This document shows, piece after piece, positions 15,941-23,957 of a stretch of 64,000 nucleotides of DNA. The DNA lies in assembly GCA_902786855.1 (NCBI GenBank), contig CADAEH010000005.1, positions 62,001 to 126,000 of the forward strand. The letters are read 5' to 3'. Origin of the DNA: an uncultured Eubacteriales bacterium (GTDB lineage Bacteria > Bacillota > Clostridia > Peptostreptococcales > Anaerovoracaceae). How positions within the stretch are numbered: the first letter of the stretch is position 1; every line of letters starts with the position of its first letter. A program made the position numbers and the translations under genes. A model generated the notes under the pieces. It worked only from the letters and a program-made list of their open reading frames with translations. It had not been told where the DNA came from and ran no database searches.

Positions 15941-17104
15941 ATGAATAAAGACAAAAGAAATTTGCTGATAGTACTAATAATGGTATCTGTGATGTTCATG
16001 CTGTCTTCAGCTTTTTTTGTGTATGCTGCTCCACAGATACCTGACGTCAAACCAGATATTAACATTCAGGTATCACCGGAAATTAACATTCAGGTGCCAC
16101 CGGAAATTAACTACAATTCATCGTTTGATTACAAGCTATACCATGATCATTCACGGTACAAAAGCGTTCTCAGGATCCGCATGAATAGTGTATATTCTGT
16201 ACTCTCAAATTACATGGACGACAGCGCCACTCTGCCGATACCCGGCCTGATCGAAACATGTACGCTGCACAATGGGAACAATAATCTGTCGGCAGATTAT
16301 ATTCCACAGGGACTGTGTCAGGCAGGAAAGTACTGGCTGATCACCGCATATGATGCAAAAAAAGAAAACAACTCTGCGATTTATGTGATAGATAAAACTA
16401 AATCCAGCCTTATATCCACTCTGACAGTACCTAATACGTATCACTTAGGTGGAATAGCCTTTGACGGGGAGAACATCTGGCTCACGGGTGACACATCTGA
16501 CCGGTATAAAGGAGAACCTTTTGTCCAGTACATAACTTTCACAGATTTTAACAATATGATCTCAGAACCTCTGCATGAAATAACCAATAATGAGATCTCT
16601 GAATATGTATATATCAAGAATAAACCTTCATTTCTGGAGTGCGATAACGGGACCCTTTGGGTCGGAACATATATGGGCAGGAAAGATACCGCTGAAAGCT
16701 ATATGAATGGCTACAGAATAACAGAGGAAGAGGGGAGAAAAAAGCTTAATACCACAGTGTATTCATTGATAAGCGGTCTGGATTCAAGTGCTCAGGGAGC
16801 AGATATCGAAGGTAATTTTCTGTATGTCTCGAGCTCATTCAAAGGCTCTGCGGTAGGAGTAAAGTCATCATTTATTACAAAGTATGATATAACGCCGATA
16901 AGAAAAGGCAGCAAAATACTTAATATCGAGAAACGTGAATCAAGCAGGATAGAAGTCCCTAAGATGAATGAGGAGATTGCTGTAGAAAATGGAAGGATCT
17001 ATATCAACTTCGAATCCGGAGCGCAAATCTGGAAAAACCCGGTGATAAGAACTGATCGTTTGCTGGCAGTCAAAAAAACACTGTGGGGGGAGATGAAACC
17101 ATGA
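15941..17104 (+). CDS. Exported propeller-like protein of unknown function
   Basis: About 387 residues. The N-terminus is a signal peptide (LLIVLIMVSVMFMLSSAFF...YAA) with likely cleavage near PQIPD. A short repeat, PDINIQV / PEINIQV / PEIN, follows. The body has repeated beta-strand segments (YWLITAYD, IYVIDKTKSSLIS, IAFDGENIWLTG, NGTLWVGTYMG, GNFLYVSSS), typical of a beta-propeller. I do not recognise the family. The start is uncertain: GTG at 15926 lacks a ribosome site; ATG at 15941 has GGTGAT at a usable distance. The stop overlaps the next start by four bases (ATGA), so they form a translational pair. ATA isoleucine codons are common, unlike the redox cluster. Confidence 0.75.
   Translation: MNKDKRNLLIVLIMVSVMFMLSSAFFVYAAPQIPDVKPDINIQVSPEINIQVPPEINYNSSFDYKLYHDHSRYKSVLRIRMNSVYSVLSNYMDDSATLPIPGLIETCTLHNGNNNLSADYIPQGLCQAGKYWLITAYDAKKENNSAIYVIDKTKSSLISTLTVPNTYHLGGIAFDGENIWLTGDTSDRYKGEPFVQYITFTDFNNMISEPLHEITNNEISEYVYIKNKPSFLECDNGTLWVGTYMGRKDTAESYMNGYRITEEEGRKKLNTTVYSLISGLDSSAQGADIEGNFLYVSSSFKGSAVGVKSSFITKYDITPIRKGSKILNIEKRESSRIEVPKMNEEIAVENGRIYINFESGAQIWKNPVIRTDRLLAVKKTLWGEMKP
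16052..16111 (+). repeat. 24-bp tandem repeat inside the exported propeller gene
   Basis: Two full copies (16052-16075 and 16076-16099) and half a third encode P-(D/E)-I-N-I-Q-V-(S/P). The period is eight codons, so copy number can change without a frameshift. It lies just after the signal peptide, where it may act as a spacer. Confidence 0.85.
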
Positions 17105-18357
17105 AAAAGATCTTGCTGGGTGTACTGTTCTGCAGTTTGATTTTTGCGGCAGCTGTGGTTTTAGAAAAACTGCTGGATGATCCTAATTTTATGCTGAAAC
17201 AGTTTTCCGAAAATATATCAGTAGATGAAACTCAGGACATTTCATTTGACAATGGTGTCGGGGTGTTTTCCTTCAGAAAAAAGCTGCCTGTTTATACATT
17301 CACACCGGATGAGAGCACAGAGTATACGTTTACAGTAACTGATCTGACTGTAAACAATGACGGCATTCTTTCGTTGCTGGTTATGGATGAGACTTTAGAG
17401 GATTATTTTGATGTAAACAGTGCTGATAATAAAACTGAATCCGATGATGCGGCAGGAACAGGAGACAGTTTTTCAGGCACAGTACTTCTTACTGAAGGGG
17501 AAACATACTATGTTGGATTTGGTATGATCCCCGGTGATGAATATGATTATGACTTTGACAAACTTGCAGGAACTTTCAAGCTGACGATCACAAAAGCTGT
17601 GCAGGAAACTGCTCCGGCAGAACTGGAAACAGACGGAACTGTAAAACTGACAGTAAGTGAGGGTGGACAGGCCGGTGCATTATTCAGACCTGAATCGAAT
17701 GGCTTTTATAAGTTTACAACTCGTATCTCATCAAAGAACAAAACATCGGGATATTCATCTGTAACATCAATAACATCTGCAGAGAAGAAAAAAGTACAGC
17801 TGGTTGACGGGATATGCTATCTTGAAACCGGAACTGATTATTATGTATGGGTCAGTGTCTATGAACTGAACGATAAGTCAGCAGAAGTGATTCTTAGCTG
17901 TAATGCCGTAGATTTCATAAAGGCAGACGAAACTTATGACTTTGATATATCCAGGGATACGATCATTGAATACAGATCAGAAACTGATCAGGATATAGCC
18001 GTTTATTCTGATTCCGATGGGGATCCGAAAGCAACAGTTTATGACAGCAGCGGTTTCCCGGTTGCTTCAGATGACAGTTCCGGCGGTTCATTCAGTGAAA
18101 ATGATAAGGGGTTTGCTCTCGTGCTGATTGCACAGGCAAAGGAATCTTACTGGATATATGTGAGCGGTGATTTCGAAACATGTAAGGTCAGGTTAGCAAA
18201 ATACACAGGTGATGGAACATCGCTTGGCCCGGATGATATTTCACCGCTTGGCCCGGATGATGCAGTATCATCTGAAAAGGATGAGAATGCAGACATGACT
18301 GCAGATGATGGAGCTGCAGGTGATGCTGTCGCGGAAGAGAGCGATACTGTAAACTGA
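17101..18357 (+). CDS. Exported protein with PPC-like beta domains and acidic tail
   Basis: About 418 residues. The N-terminus MKKILLGVLFCSLIFAAAVV is a signal peptide or membrane anchor. Three beta-rich segments follow (about 40-170, 180-275, 280-380) with motifs such as VYTFTPDESTEYTFTV and GFYKFTTRIS, resembling bacterial pre-peptidase C-terminal (PPC) domains; this is a pattern call. The last 45 residues are acidic and include two LGPDD units. The ATG overlaps the previous stop (ATGA) and has GGGGGGAGATG upstream, making it a better start than the GTG at 17083. It was probably made together with the upstream propeller, perhaps as a surface complex. Confidence 0.7.
   Translation: MKKILLGVLFCSLIFAAAVVLEKLLDDPNFMLKQFSENISVDETQDISFDNGVGVFSFRKKLPVYTFTPDESTEYTFTVTDLTVNNDGILSLLVMDETLEDYFDVNSADNKTESDDAAGTGDSFSGTVLLTEGETYYVGFGMIPGDEYDYDFDKLAGTFKLTITKAVQETAPAELETDGTVKLTVSEGGQAGALFRPESNGFYKFTTRISSKNKTSGYSSVTSITSAEKKKVQLVDGICYLETGTDYYVWVSVYELNDKSAEVILSCNAVDFIKADETYDFDISRDTIIEYRSETDQDIAVYSDSDGDPKATVYDSSGFPVASDDSSGGSFSENDKGFALVLIAQAKESYWIYVSGDFETCKVRLAKYTGDGTSLGPDDISPLGPDDAVSSEKDENADMTADDGAAGDAVAEESDTVN
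18221..18261 (+). repeat. 17-bp direct repeat encoding LGPDD
   Basis: CGCTTGGCCCGGATGAT occurs exactly at 18221-18237 and 18245-18261, a 24-base period in frame. Identical bases at synonymous positions point to a recent duplication in the acidic tail. Confidence 0.9.
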
Positions 18358-18391
18358 CTGATTTGCAACGAAAAAATACTTGGTGTATTAT

Positions 18392-18415
18392 AATAGAGCC
18401 GAAAGGCTCTATTTT
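18392..18415 (+). terminator. Intrinsic terminator overlapping promoter-like sequence
   Basis: AATAGAGCC-GAAA-GGCTCTATT is a 9-base-pair stem with a GNRA tetraloop, followed by TTC. It overlaps a promoter-like TTGCAA (18363-18368), 17-base spacer and TATTAT (18386-18391), so a transcript starting there would begin within the hairpin. Confidence 0.7.
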
Positions 18416-18442
18416 CATTACAGGTTGACCGATAATACTTAT

Positions 18443-19612
18443 ATGAAAAACAAAAGATATACATCTTCAAATCCCGGTTCTTTACTCTGGAGAGAGAAAC
18501 TGAACACTCTGATCGAAAGAGATATTCTTTTCACAGCACTTCTGATGGCTTCCGGACTGATCTATTCAGAAGGAGGGTTTGTGAGAGGACTGCCTTTTCC
18601 GTGGTTTATAACAGGACCCGGGATACCTACGCATTACAGACCTGACACTTTTCTCGCATCACTAGTTGTATGCGCTTTGATCGTTGTCTTCCTGGAATTC
18701 ATAAATGCTGTGATCCGGGCTGCAACGGAACCGAAAGCTTTCAGCAATATATCCCGTCAATCTGGCGTATACGCGAATATATACGATGATAACGATGAAA
18801 TACAGTACGGATCTTCGGATCAGGAAAAATACCAGTATACTGCCACCGGTGATCATACATCCTTTGATTTCAAAGATACATCCAATTATAAAAAAGCACT
18901 GAGGAAAAATGAACGCGCGATAAAGAAGGCAGTCACTTCGATTCCGGTAAAAGCAGAAATACGCAAACAGAACAAAAGCCCTGGTACCGGATCGAAGGGA
19001 AATCCTTTATCAACATTTATTCTTATCTTTATCATTTCAACAATAATCATCATCTTTTCATTTGCCGCCACAATGATCAACTTTACTGATATATTTGATG
19101 ATCAATACGATGACGACACAGACACCGGAAATGGTAAAGTATACGATACCATTTTTGATTCACCGTTTTACAATGAAGAAGGGTATCTTGAGTATGAGTG
19201 TGATAATGTGATAACGATGCTGACGGATGAAGATGAAGAAGGGATATCAGCAATAGGGGATGGTGATGCCTCAGCTATACTCAATGCAATGGATTGGGAA
19301 AATATAGTATATATAGAAGATATACGCAGTATAAGAGAAACAGAACCTCAGGAAGCATTCATTCGTTACAAAGTTACTGAAGACGGAAAAGATTACATGT
19401 TCGCAATCAAGTTCACCGGAGATGATATCGCAGAAAATCCTGAGAATGCTGTAGTTACAGGAATATCTCTTTGCCCGTATGATCCATGGGAAAAATACTA
19501 TGCAGGAGATGGATCTGATTATACATGGTCTGACTTTAAGGACGAAGTTGAAGAAAACGCAGTTTCAGTGGGGGATGACAGATATTTCAGCTATTCCATA
19601 CTGACCTGGTAA
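18443..19612 (+). CDS. Membrane protein of unknown function
   Basis: About 389 residues from the ATG at 18443; an upstream in-frame TTG at 18380 lies in the promoter/terminator region and is unlikely. Two or three N-terminal hydrophobic segments (ILFTALLMASGLIYS, FLASLVVCALIVVFLEFI) are followed by a charged cytoplasmic-type region with many Lys/Arg. A strong helix (STFILIFIISTIIIIFSFAA) comes next, then an acidic outer domain of about 165 residues. I recognise no family. No strong ribosome site precedes the ATG. The following gene starts seven bases after the stop. Confidence 0.68.
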   Translation: MKNKRYTSSNPGSLLWREKLNTLIERDILFTALLMASGLIYSEGGFVRGLPFPWFITGPGIPTHYRPDTFLASLVVCALIVVFLEFINAVIRAATEPKAFSNISRQSGVYANIYDDNDEIQYGSSDQEKYQYTATGDHTSFDFKDTSNYKKALRKNERAIKKAVTSIPVKAEIRKQNKSPGTGSKGNPLSTFILIFIISTIIIIFSFAATMINFTDIFDDQYDDDTDTGNGKVYDTIFDSPFYNEEGYLEYECDNVITMLTDEDEEGISAIGDGDASAILNAMDWENIVYIEDIRSIRETEPQEAFIRYKVTEDGKDYMFAIKFTGDDIAENPENAVVTGISLCPYDPWEKYYAGDGSDYTWSDFKDEVEENAVSVGDDRYFSYSILTW

Positions 19613-19619
19613 AAGAAAA

Positions 19620-20162
19620 ATGAAACGTAAGAGAAGACGCAGGCTGCCAAATGACTTCCTGATCCTCATAATTATAGGGGAGCTGTTTGCTGTGTCTTTT
19701 TCATCTCTGGAGATCGTAAATGAGTCTACGGTAAGGACGATTGACAGGAGGACCGCTGCCATAGCAGAAACAAGTGTTTCATATCTCTATGATCCGACTG
19801 ATTCTGTCAATAAGGGTGTAGAAGCATATGAGGAATGGTGGGAAGAAGAACACCGCTGGAAAGGTCCGGTTCTGTCTAAAGGCCGAGGTGTTGTTTATGG
19901 ACCGTCAGGAAAGGAAACATATTACAACCTCAATATGAACGGGGTAGTACGCATCATGCGAAACATGGGCAATACAGATGAATACTGGGTGCGTGATGAC
20001 GGCTGCAAGATGCTTGGAGATTATATTATGGTAGCAGCCAACCTGAAATTAAGACCGCGCGGGTCCATCGTAGAAACATCTTTGGGTGAAGGAATCGTAT
20101 GCGATACCGGAGGTTTTGCTAAACGCAATCCGTATCAGATAGATGTAGCAGTTACGTGGTAA
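19620..20162 (+). CDS. Exported 3D-domain protein
   Basis: These 180 residues start with a basic MKRKRRRRLPND and one hydrophobic helix (13-30), a signal anchor. The C-terminal third resembles the 3D double-psi beta-barrel domain of cell-wall lytic proteins: GDYIMVAANLKLRPRGSIV, then GEGIVCDTGGFAKRN and IDVAV, with the conserved DTGG and aspartates. Such domains are found in wall-remodelling enzymes like lytic transglycosylases. It pairs with the upstream membrane protein (seven-base gap) and lies near a GH25 lysozyme gene, consistent with a cell-wall role. The catalytic role is inferred. Confidence 0.72.
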   Translation: MKRKRRRRLPNDFLILIIIGELFAVSFSSLEIVNESTVRTIDRRTAAIAETSVSYLYDPTDSVNKGVEAYEEWWEEEHRWKGPVLSKGRGVVYGPSGKETYYNLNMNGVVRIMRNMGNTDEYWVRDDGCKMLGDYIMVAANLKLRPRGSIVETSLGEGIVCDTGGFAKRNPYQIDVAVTW

Positions 20163-20293
20163 AGAAGGCAATGTTCCGCTGTAAACTGTATTTACCGACA
20201 AAATTATTAAGTAATAAAAATTGGACGAAATAATGGCAAATGAAATCGTTGATAAACTGTGGTTTCGTTAGCCGGGAATGACAGGGGATGTTA

Positions 20294-20322
20294 TTGACAA
20301 ATACCACTATATCAGATAATAT
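20294..20322 (+). promoter_or_regulatory. Promoter in the 324-base gap before the GH25 lysozyme
   Basis: TTGACA (20294-20299), a 17-base spacer and TAATAT (20317-20322) make a good sigma-A promoter. The gap 20163-20486 otherwise holds no gene. The leader of about 160 bases contains an imperfect hairpin near 20334-20360 followed by five T, a possible attenuator. I recognise no known riboswitch in it. Confidence 0.65.
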
Positions 20323-20489
20323 ATGAAACTTGGGTGACAGTCGAAGAACTGCCGCTTTTTATTGTGCATTTCGCGAACCACATAATATCCACATAAAACG
20401 GATATACTGACTTAACAAAACAGGCGTTAAATAAAGGAGACATCTGCTTTCACTTTGTCGGCTGATATATATGAACTTAGAGGAGAATG

Positions 20490-21821
20490 ATGAAGAAGAC
20501 CATTACAGTTATGCTGCTGATAATACTTGCGATCTCTGCTGCCGGCTTTAATGTGTCAGCAGCGTCTGAGGATCGTAGTGAATATCGTGATCATGACGCC
20601 AGGTTTTACAATTCTCTCATCGTGGACGGTGTCGATGTATCGATATATCAGGACGATGATATCGACTGGAATGCTGCAAAGGAATCAGGAATAGATTTTG
20701 CTATAATGAGAATTTCACTGACACGTAATATAACGGGTACTCTTGAGACTGACAGCATGTTCAGGGAACACTATAAAAATGCTAAAGATGCCGGGATGAT
20801 GTGTGGTGTCTATGCATTCTCACAGGCAGCAAGCGCTGAAGACGGGGCAAGGGAAGCCAGGTTTGCTGTATCAAGACTGAAGAAACTCGGAATAGGACCG
20901 GAAGATCTCATGTTGCCTGTTTACATGGATTACGAGTTCCTTAACAAGAATGGGAGCAAACTCAGGAATCTCACCGAAGAAGACGCAATAGCAGCAGCGA
21001 AGGCCTTTTGCAAAACTGTCCAGTCATATGGATATGACGCGGGTATCTATGCAAATTCATTCTTCTTTGCAAATTATCTGAACAATGGTGCAGATTTCAA
21101 TGATGACGTAGATCTCTGGATCGCGCAATACAGCGATTCTATTGGTTCAAAATGCCGGTATACAAAATGGCAGTACAGCAGCTCTGCAAGAGTTGCTGAT
21201 ACCAATTCATCATCAGCTGACAGAGTCGATATCAATTACTGGTACATAGATAAGGAGACCGAAGAGTCAGCAATTAATATAAGCGGGAGTACCAACGTAG
21301 AATATACGGGCAAACCTGTTCTTCCGGACTTCAGGATCCATGATGGACAAAAGTATATGAGAGAAGGTGTGGATTACATTATTGGAGGTATAGGAAATAT
21401 AGGCAAAGACTCGGAATCATATGCATATATAAAAGGCATAGGTGATTACGAAGGATATGCACTTGTGCCGATCAATATCAAAAGTGAAGAATATGATAAG
21501 GTCAACCTACCGTCAAAAGTCATAACAGACACCAATTTTAAAAATTCAGGTTACATATTATATTCTGATACAGGCAGAACTAATATAGGTATCATACCTG
21601 AGGGAACAACAGCAGGTGAGTTGCTGGCTAATATAGAGATTTCCAGTGAGGACTATTACACAGGCATTATAGACTCACATGGCAACAGACTGGAAGAAAA
21701 GGAAAAAGTTGTCTTCAGCGACATGATCGGCATTTATAGAGATCAGGACGACACTCTTATCGGAACTATCGATATTGAGACAGAAACCGAAAAAGGAATA
21801 AATCACTTAAGACATAAATAA
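20490..21821 (+). CDS. Secreted GH25 lysozyme
   Basis: This is a glycoside hydrolase family 25 muramidase that cuts peptidoglycan. Numbered from the first Met at 20487, a signal peptide covers residues 1-26 (ending NVSAA). The GH25 domain spans about 44-255, with the conserved VDGVDVSIYQ (D50), MDYE (D148, E150), an aromatic-rich WIAQYSD and the late VDIN (D248). The C-terminal 180 residues are beta-rich (NVEYTGKPVLPDFRIHDG) and resemble Ig-like wall-binding modules seen in other clostridial lysozymes. AGAGGAG upstream favours the second of two adjacent ATGs (20490). It has its own promoter and ends at a terminator. Confidence 0.92.
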   Translation: MKKTITVMLLIILAISAAGFNVSAASEDRSEYRDHDARFYNSLIVDGVDVSIYQDDDIDWNAAKESGIDFAIMRISLTRNITGTLETDSMFREHYKNAKDAGMMCGVYAFSQAASAEDGAREARFAVSRLKKLGIGPEDLMLPVYMDYEFLNKNGSKLRNLTEEDAIAAAKAFCKTVQSYGYDAGIYANSFFFANYLNNGADFNDDVDLWIAQYSDSIGSKCRYTKWQYSSSARVADTNSSSADRVDINYWYIDKETEESAINISGSTNVEYTGKPVLPDFRIHDGQKYMREGVDYIIGGIGNIGKDSESYAYIKGIGDYEGYALVPINIKSEEYDKVNLPSKVITDTNFKNSGYILYSDTGRTNIGIIPEGTTAGELLANIEISSEDYYTGIIDSHGNRLEEKEKVVFSDMIGIYRDQDDTLIGTIDIETETEKGINHLRHK

Positions 21822-21891
21822 GAAGATGGATATTTTCCATATTGTCTGTCATGTGGTTGATAATGCCTGAAACATTGATTTTTCAAGGAAT

Positions 21892-21914
21892 AGGGGCCGA
21901 ATGGCCCTTTTTTC
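21892..21914 (+). terminator. Intrinsic terminator after the GH25 gene
   Basis: GGGCC-GAAT-GGCCC, extended by a G-T and an A-T pair, is followed by six T. Confidence 0.85.
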
Positions 21915-21922
21915 AGATCGAC

Positions 21923-21956
21923 AACTATTCCTAAAATCATAATTTTCGGAATAGTT
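21923..21956. repeat. Inverted repeat at the convergence point, first
   Basis: AACTATTCC and GGAATAGTT (9 pairs), then one mismatch and AAAAT/ATTTT (5 pairs), close on a CATA loop. No T run follows on either strand. It lies in the 336-base stretch 21822-22157, which has no gene, between converging transcripts. Confidence 0.75.
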
Positions 21957-21983
21957 ATATACCCCCGAAAGAGATTCCTGTGC

Positions 21984-22041
21984 AATTGAAGATCCGGTAC
22001 TTAAGCCGGGATGCATTTGCTTTCAGTACCGGATCTCAATT
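21984..22041. repeat. Inverted repeat at the convergence point, second
   Basis: GATCCGGTAC (21991-22000) pairs perfectly with GTACCGGATC (22026-22035) and extends through AATTG/CAATT with a one-base bulge. The 25-base loop is GC-mixed. There is no T run, so it is not an ordinary terminator; it could be a structured RNA or a transcription barrier. Confidence 0.75.
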
Positions 22042-22157
22042 AAAACACACTATCCTAGAAATATATACCGCGGAGGTACATATATTGCTAGCCTATTCTC
22101 CTGTGCAGATAATTAAGAAAATATATTAATTAACTATCTGCTGAACTTCATACTTAT

Positions 22158-22463
22158 TCAATATACAGGTATGAATAATATGTCTCCCGGATGTATATCA
22201 CCGGACTCTATATCATTGGTCTCGCAGATGTCATGGATGATCTTCTGATAGCTGACCTTGACATCAGGATTATAAGTCTCAGCCAGATCCCAGAGAGTAT
22301 CATTTTCCTGTACTATTACACGTTCATATGTATTGACTGTGGCAGCCTGTGCCTTGCCGATGTTCAGAATACCATATCCTGCGAATATAATGACCATGAT
22401 GCTGATCAGAATAAATATGAAGAACCTTATTGGTTTAACAACTCTATAATGACGATTACTCAT
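22158..22463 (-). CDS. yneA: YneA-like SOS cell-division inhibitor
   Basis: This 101-residue protein has a basic N-terminus, one transmembrane helix (about 13-32, FFIFILISIMVIIFAGYGIL) and a LysM domain (about 46-101: VIVQENDTLWDLAETY...IHPGDILFIPVY). This is the architecture of Bacillus YneA, which blocks septation after DNA damage. The start is fixed by AGGTGA before the ATG at 22463; the frame extends further upstream but would run through the promoter. A consensus promoter and two to three LexA boxes lie upstream, supporting the assignment. In B. subtilis yneA is divergent from lexA; here lexA is not next to it. Confidence 0.88.
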   Translation of the reverse strand: MSNRHYRVVKPIRFFIFILISIMVIIFAGYGILNIGKAQAATVNTYERVIVQENDTLWDLAETYNPDVKVSYQKIIHDICETNDIESGDIHPGDILFIPVY

Positions 22464-22508
22464 TGATTTCACCTGACTTTCTATAGGAATATCCGCATTT
22501 CGCGAATT

Positions 22509-22587
22509 AAAACACTTGTTCGTTTGGTATACGAGTATTATAAACATATGTTCGCAATATGTCAATAGAAAAATAAACAAAAGTTCG
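22509..22587 (-). promoter_or_regulatory. yneA promoter with multiple LexA boxes
   Basis: On the minus strand TTGACA (22565-22560), exactly 17 bases and TATAAT (22542-22537) give a full-consensus promoter. CGAACATATGTTTA (22554-22541) lies within the spacer and reaches the -10; CGAACAAGTGTTTT (22522-22509) lies just downstream. Each matches the Bacillus LexA consensus at 13 of 14 bases. A weaker site, CGAACTTTTGTTTA (22587-22574), sits upstream (11 of 14). A very strong promoter under tight LexA control is inferred. Confidence 0.9.
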
Positions 22588-22611
22588 GAAAATTTGTTTG
22601 CGTTTTAACGG

Positions 22612-22670
22612 GCATAAAAAAAGGCCTGCTGCATCAAAAAATGTATAAGATGCAAAGTATGCAGAACCTT
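22612..22670 (-). terminator. Possible terminator after ybaK
   Basis: On the minus strand CTGCAT and ATGCAG pair around a long loop that holds an inner GCATC/GATGC pair, followed a few bases later by eight T. It would insulate yneA from ybaK transcription. Confidence 0.5.
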
Positions 22671-22714
22671 GATATTTTAAGAAGAATTCAGGATAAAATC
22701 GAGGGCCGGCAATA

Positions 22715-23206
22715 TCAGTCTCTGGTAAGGTCGGCAAAGTCAGCATTGATGAATTCTGCGAGGATCTCAGGCGACAGGATTATCTGGACTCCCCTCTTCC
22801 CTGCCGAAAAGTATATGCGGTCGAACAGAACAGCTGTTTCATCTATGTACGTAGGATATTGTTTCTTCATTCCTATAGGAGAACAGCCGCCGCGGATGTA
22901 TCCGGTGAGGTCGAAGATCTCTTTTACGTGTATCATGTCTATCTTTTTATTGCCGGAGACCTGTGCTGCTTTCTTCAGATCGAGTGTTGCGCCTGATGGA
23001 ATGACAAATACGAATAAACAATTATCGTCACCTCTGGTAACGAGAGTCTTGAAGACTTCATCTTCAGATACACCGAGAGCCTCTGCAGCATGAACTCCGG
23101 AGAGATCACTCTCATCATATTCATATTCACCCATTTCATAAACAATGCCGGCACTGTCGAGCTGTCTCATGGCATTGGTTTTGTCGATCTTTTGTTTCTT
23201 AGCCAT
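22715..23206 (-). CDS. ybaK: YbaK/EbsC-type aminoacyl-tRNA deacylase
   Basis: These 163 residues belong to the YbaK family, free-standing editing proteins that hydrolyse Cys-tRNA-Pro and related mischarged tRNAs. Typical segments are DKTNAMRQLDSAGIVYE at the start, EDEVFKTLVTRGDD, FVIPSGATLDLKKAAQ with the lysine pair near the active site, and GYIRGGCSPIGMKKQYPTY with the conserved GGxSP-type loop. It is flanked by the VTT-domain gene upstream and yneA downstream, with no obvious functional link to either. Confidence 0.93.
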   Translation of the reverse strand: MAKKQKIDKTNAMRQLDSAGIVYEMGEYEYDESDLSGVHAAEALGVSEDEVFKTLVTRGDDNCLFVFVIPSGATLDLKKAAQVSGNKKIDMIHVKEIFDLTGYIRGGCSPIGMKKQYPTYIDETAVLFDRIYFSAGKRGVQIILSPEILAEFINADFADLTRD

Positions 23207-23238
23207 AAATCTTGATGATTATCCCATCGGGATCATAT

Positions 23239-23952
23239 TTACGGATGCAGTTCTTCATCCTTTTTTTCAATATTGTCCAGCAGAGCTACCATATCCTTTC
23301 TTTTTATGAAAAATATGATAAGCAATATTACAGTAATTACAGCAAGTGCTGCAACAGCCTTGTAGTTGCCGCGGCTGAAAAAATGTCCGATCAGAAGGCT
23401 TCCAAGCATGGCAGGAGAGCGTCCGATCGTAGATACGAGGAGAAAAGGCCTTATGCGCATATCTGATATGCCGGCAGCATACGCTGTGAGATCCTTAGGG
23501 ATCCCCGGTATCAGATAGATGAGCAGGACTGCCATCAGTCCTCTTCCCGAGTTTAGTTTTCTGCGGTAGTCTTCAACCTTTTCTCTGCCGAAAAGAGTGC
23601 ACACAGCATCTTTTCCGAGAAGACCGGATATATAAAAAGCGATAAAGGCTCCAATGACTGCTCCGGTTACAGAAATAAGGTATCCTTTTGTGATCCCGAA
23701 CATATAGCTTGCAGCAAACTGTATCGGCTGACCGGGAACGATGCATATGATCACCTGCAGTATCTGCAGAGCGATAAGTATGAATGCAGCCTGACGCCTG
23801 TACCGGCTCAGCAATACTGGAAGCTGACTGAGCCAGTCTGCATTGAACAGAGTGTCTCTGTAATTGAAAAACAGCACAGCAGGCACTCCGATAATGATAA
23901 GTGCAAGCACAGACAGTCTGATGACAGCATAAGCACGTTTCTTTTTATCCAT
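23239..23952 (-). CDS. TVP38/TMEM64 family membrane protein (VTT domain)
   Basis: This 237-residue integral membrane protein has about five or six hydrophobic segments. The VTT/SNARE-associated core is visible: VPGQPIQFAASYMFG, then GAVIGAFIAFYISGLLGKD, then LIYLIPGIPKDLTAYAAG, including the conserved proline-rich re-entrant motifs. Related DedA-superfamily proteins move lipids between membrane leaflets. The start is five bases downstream of the stop of the PLP-enzyme gene, so the two are probably co-transcribed; the functional link is unknown. Confidence 0.9.
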   Translation of the reverse strand: MDKKKRAYAVIRLSVLALIIIGVPAVLFFNYRDTLFNADWLSQLPVLLSRYRRQAAFILIALQILQVIICIVPGQPIQFAASYMFGITKGYLISVTGAVIGAFIAFYISGLLGKDAVCTLFGREKVEDYRRKLNSGRGLMAVLLIYLIPGIPKDLTAYAAGISDMRIRPFLLVSTIGRSPAMLGSLLIGHFFSRGNYKAVAALAVITVILLIIFFIKRKDMVALLDNIEKKDEELHP

Positions 23953-23957
23953 ACTTT

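Noticed and set aside
20163-20486. A c-di-GMP or other known riboswitch before the GH25 gene
   Set aside because: No match by eye to the conserved core of the classes I know; only a promoter and a weak hairpin can be supported.
22084-22128. A 14-codon TTG-started frame with a good GGAGGT site in the convergent gap
   Set aside because: Too short to judge and no conservation information; kept only as a possibility.
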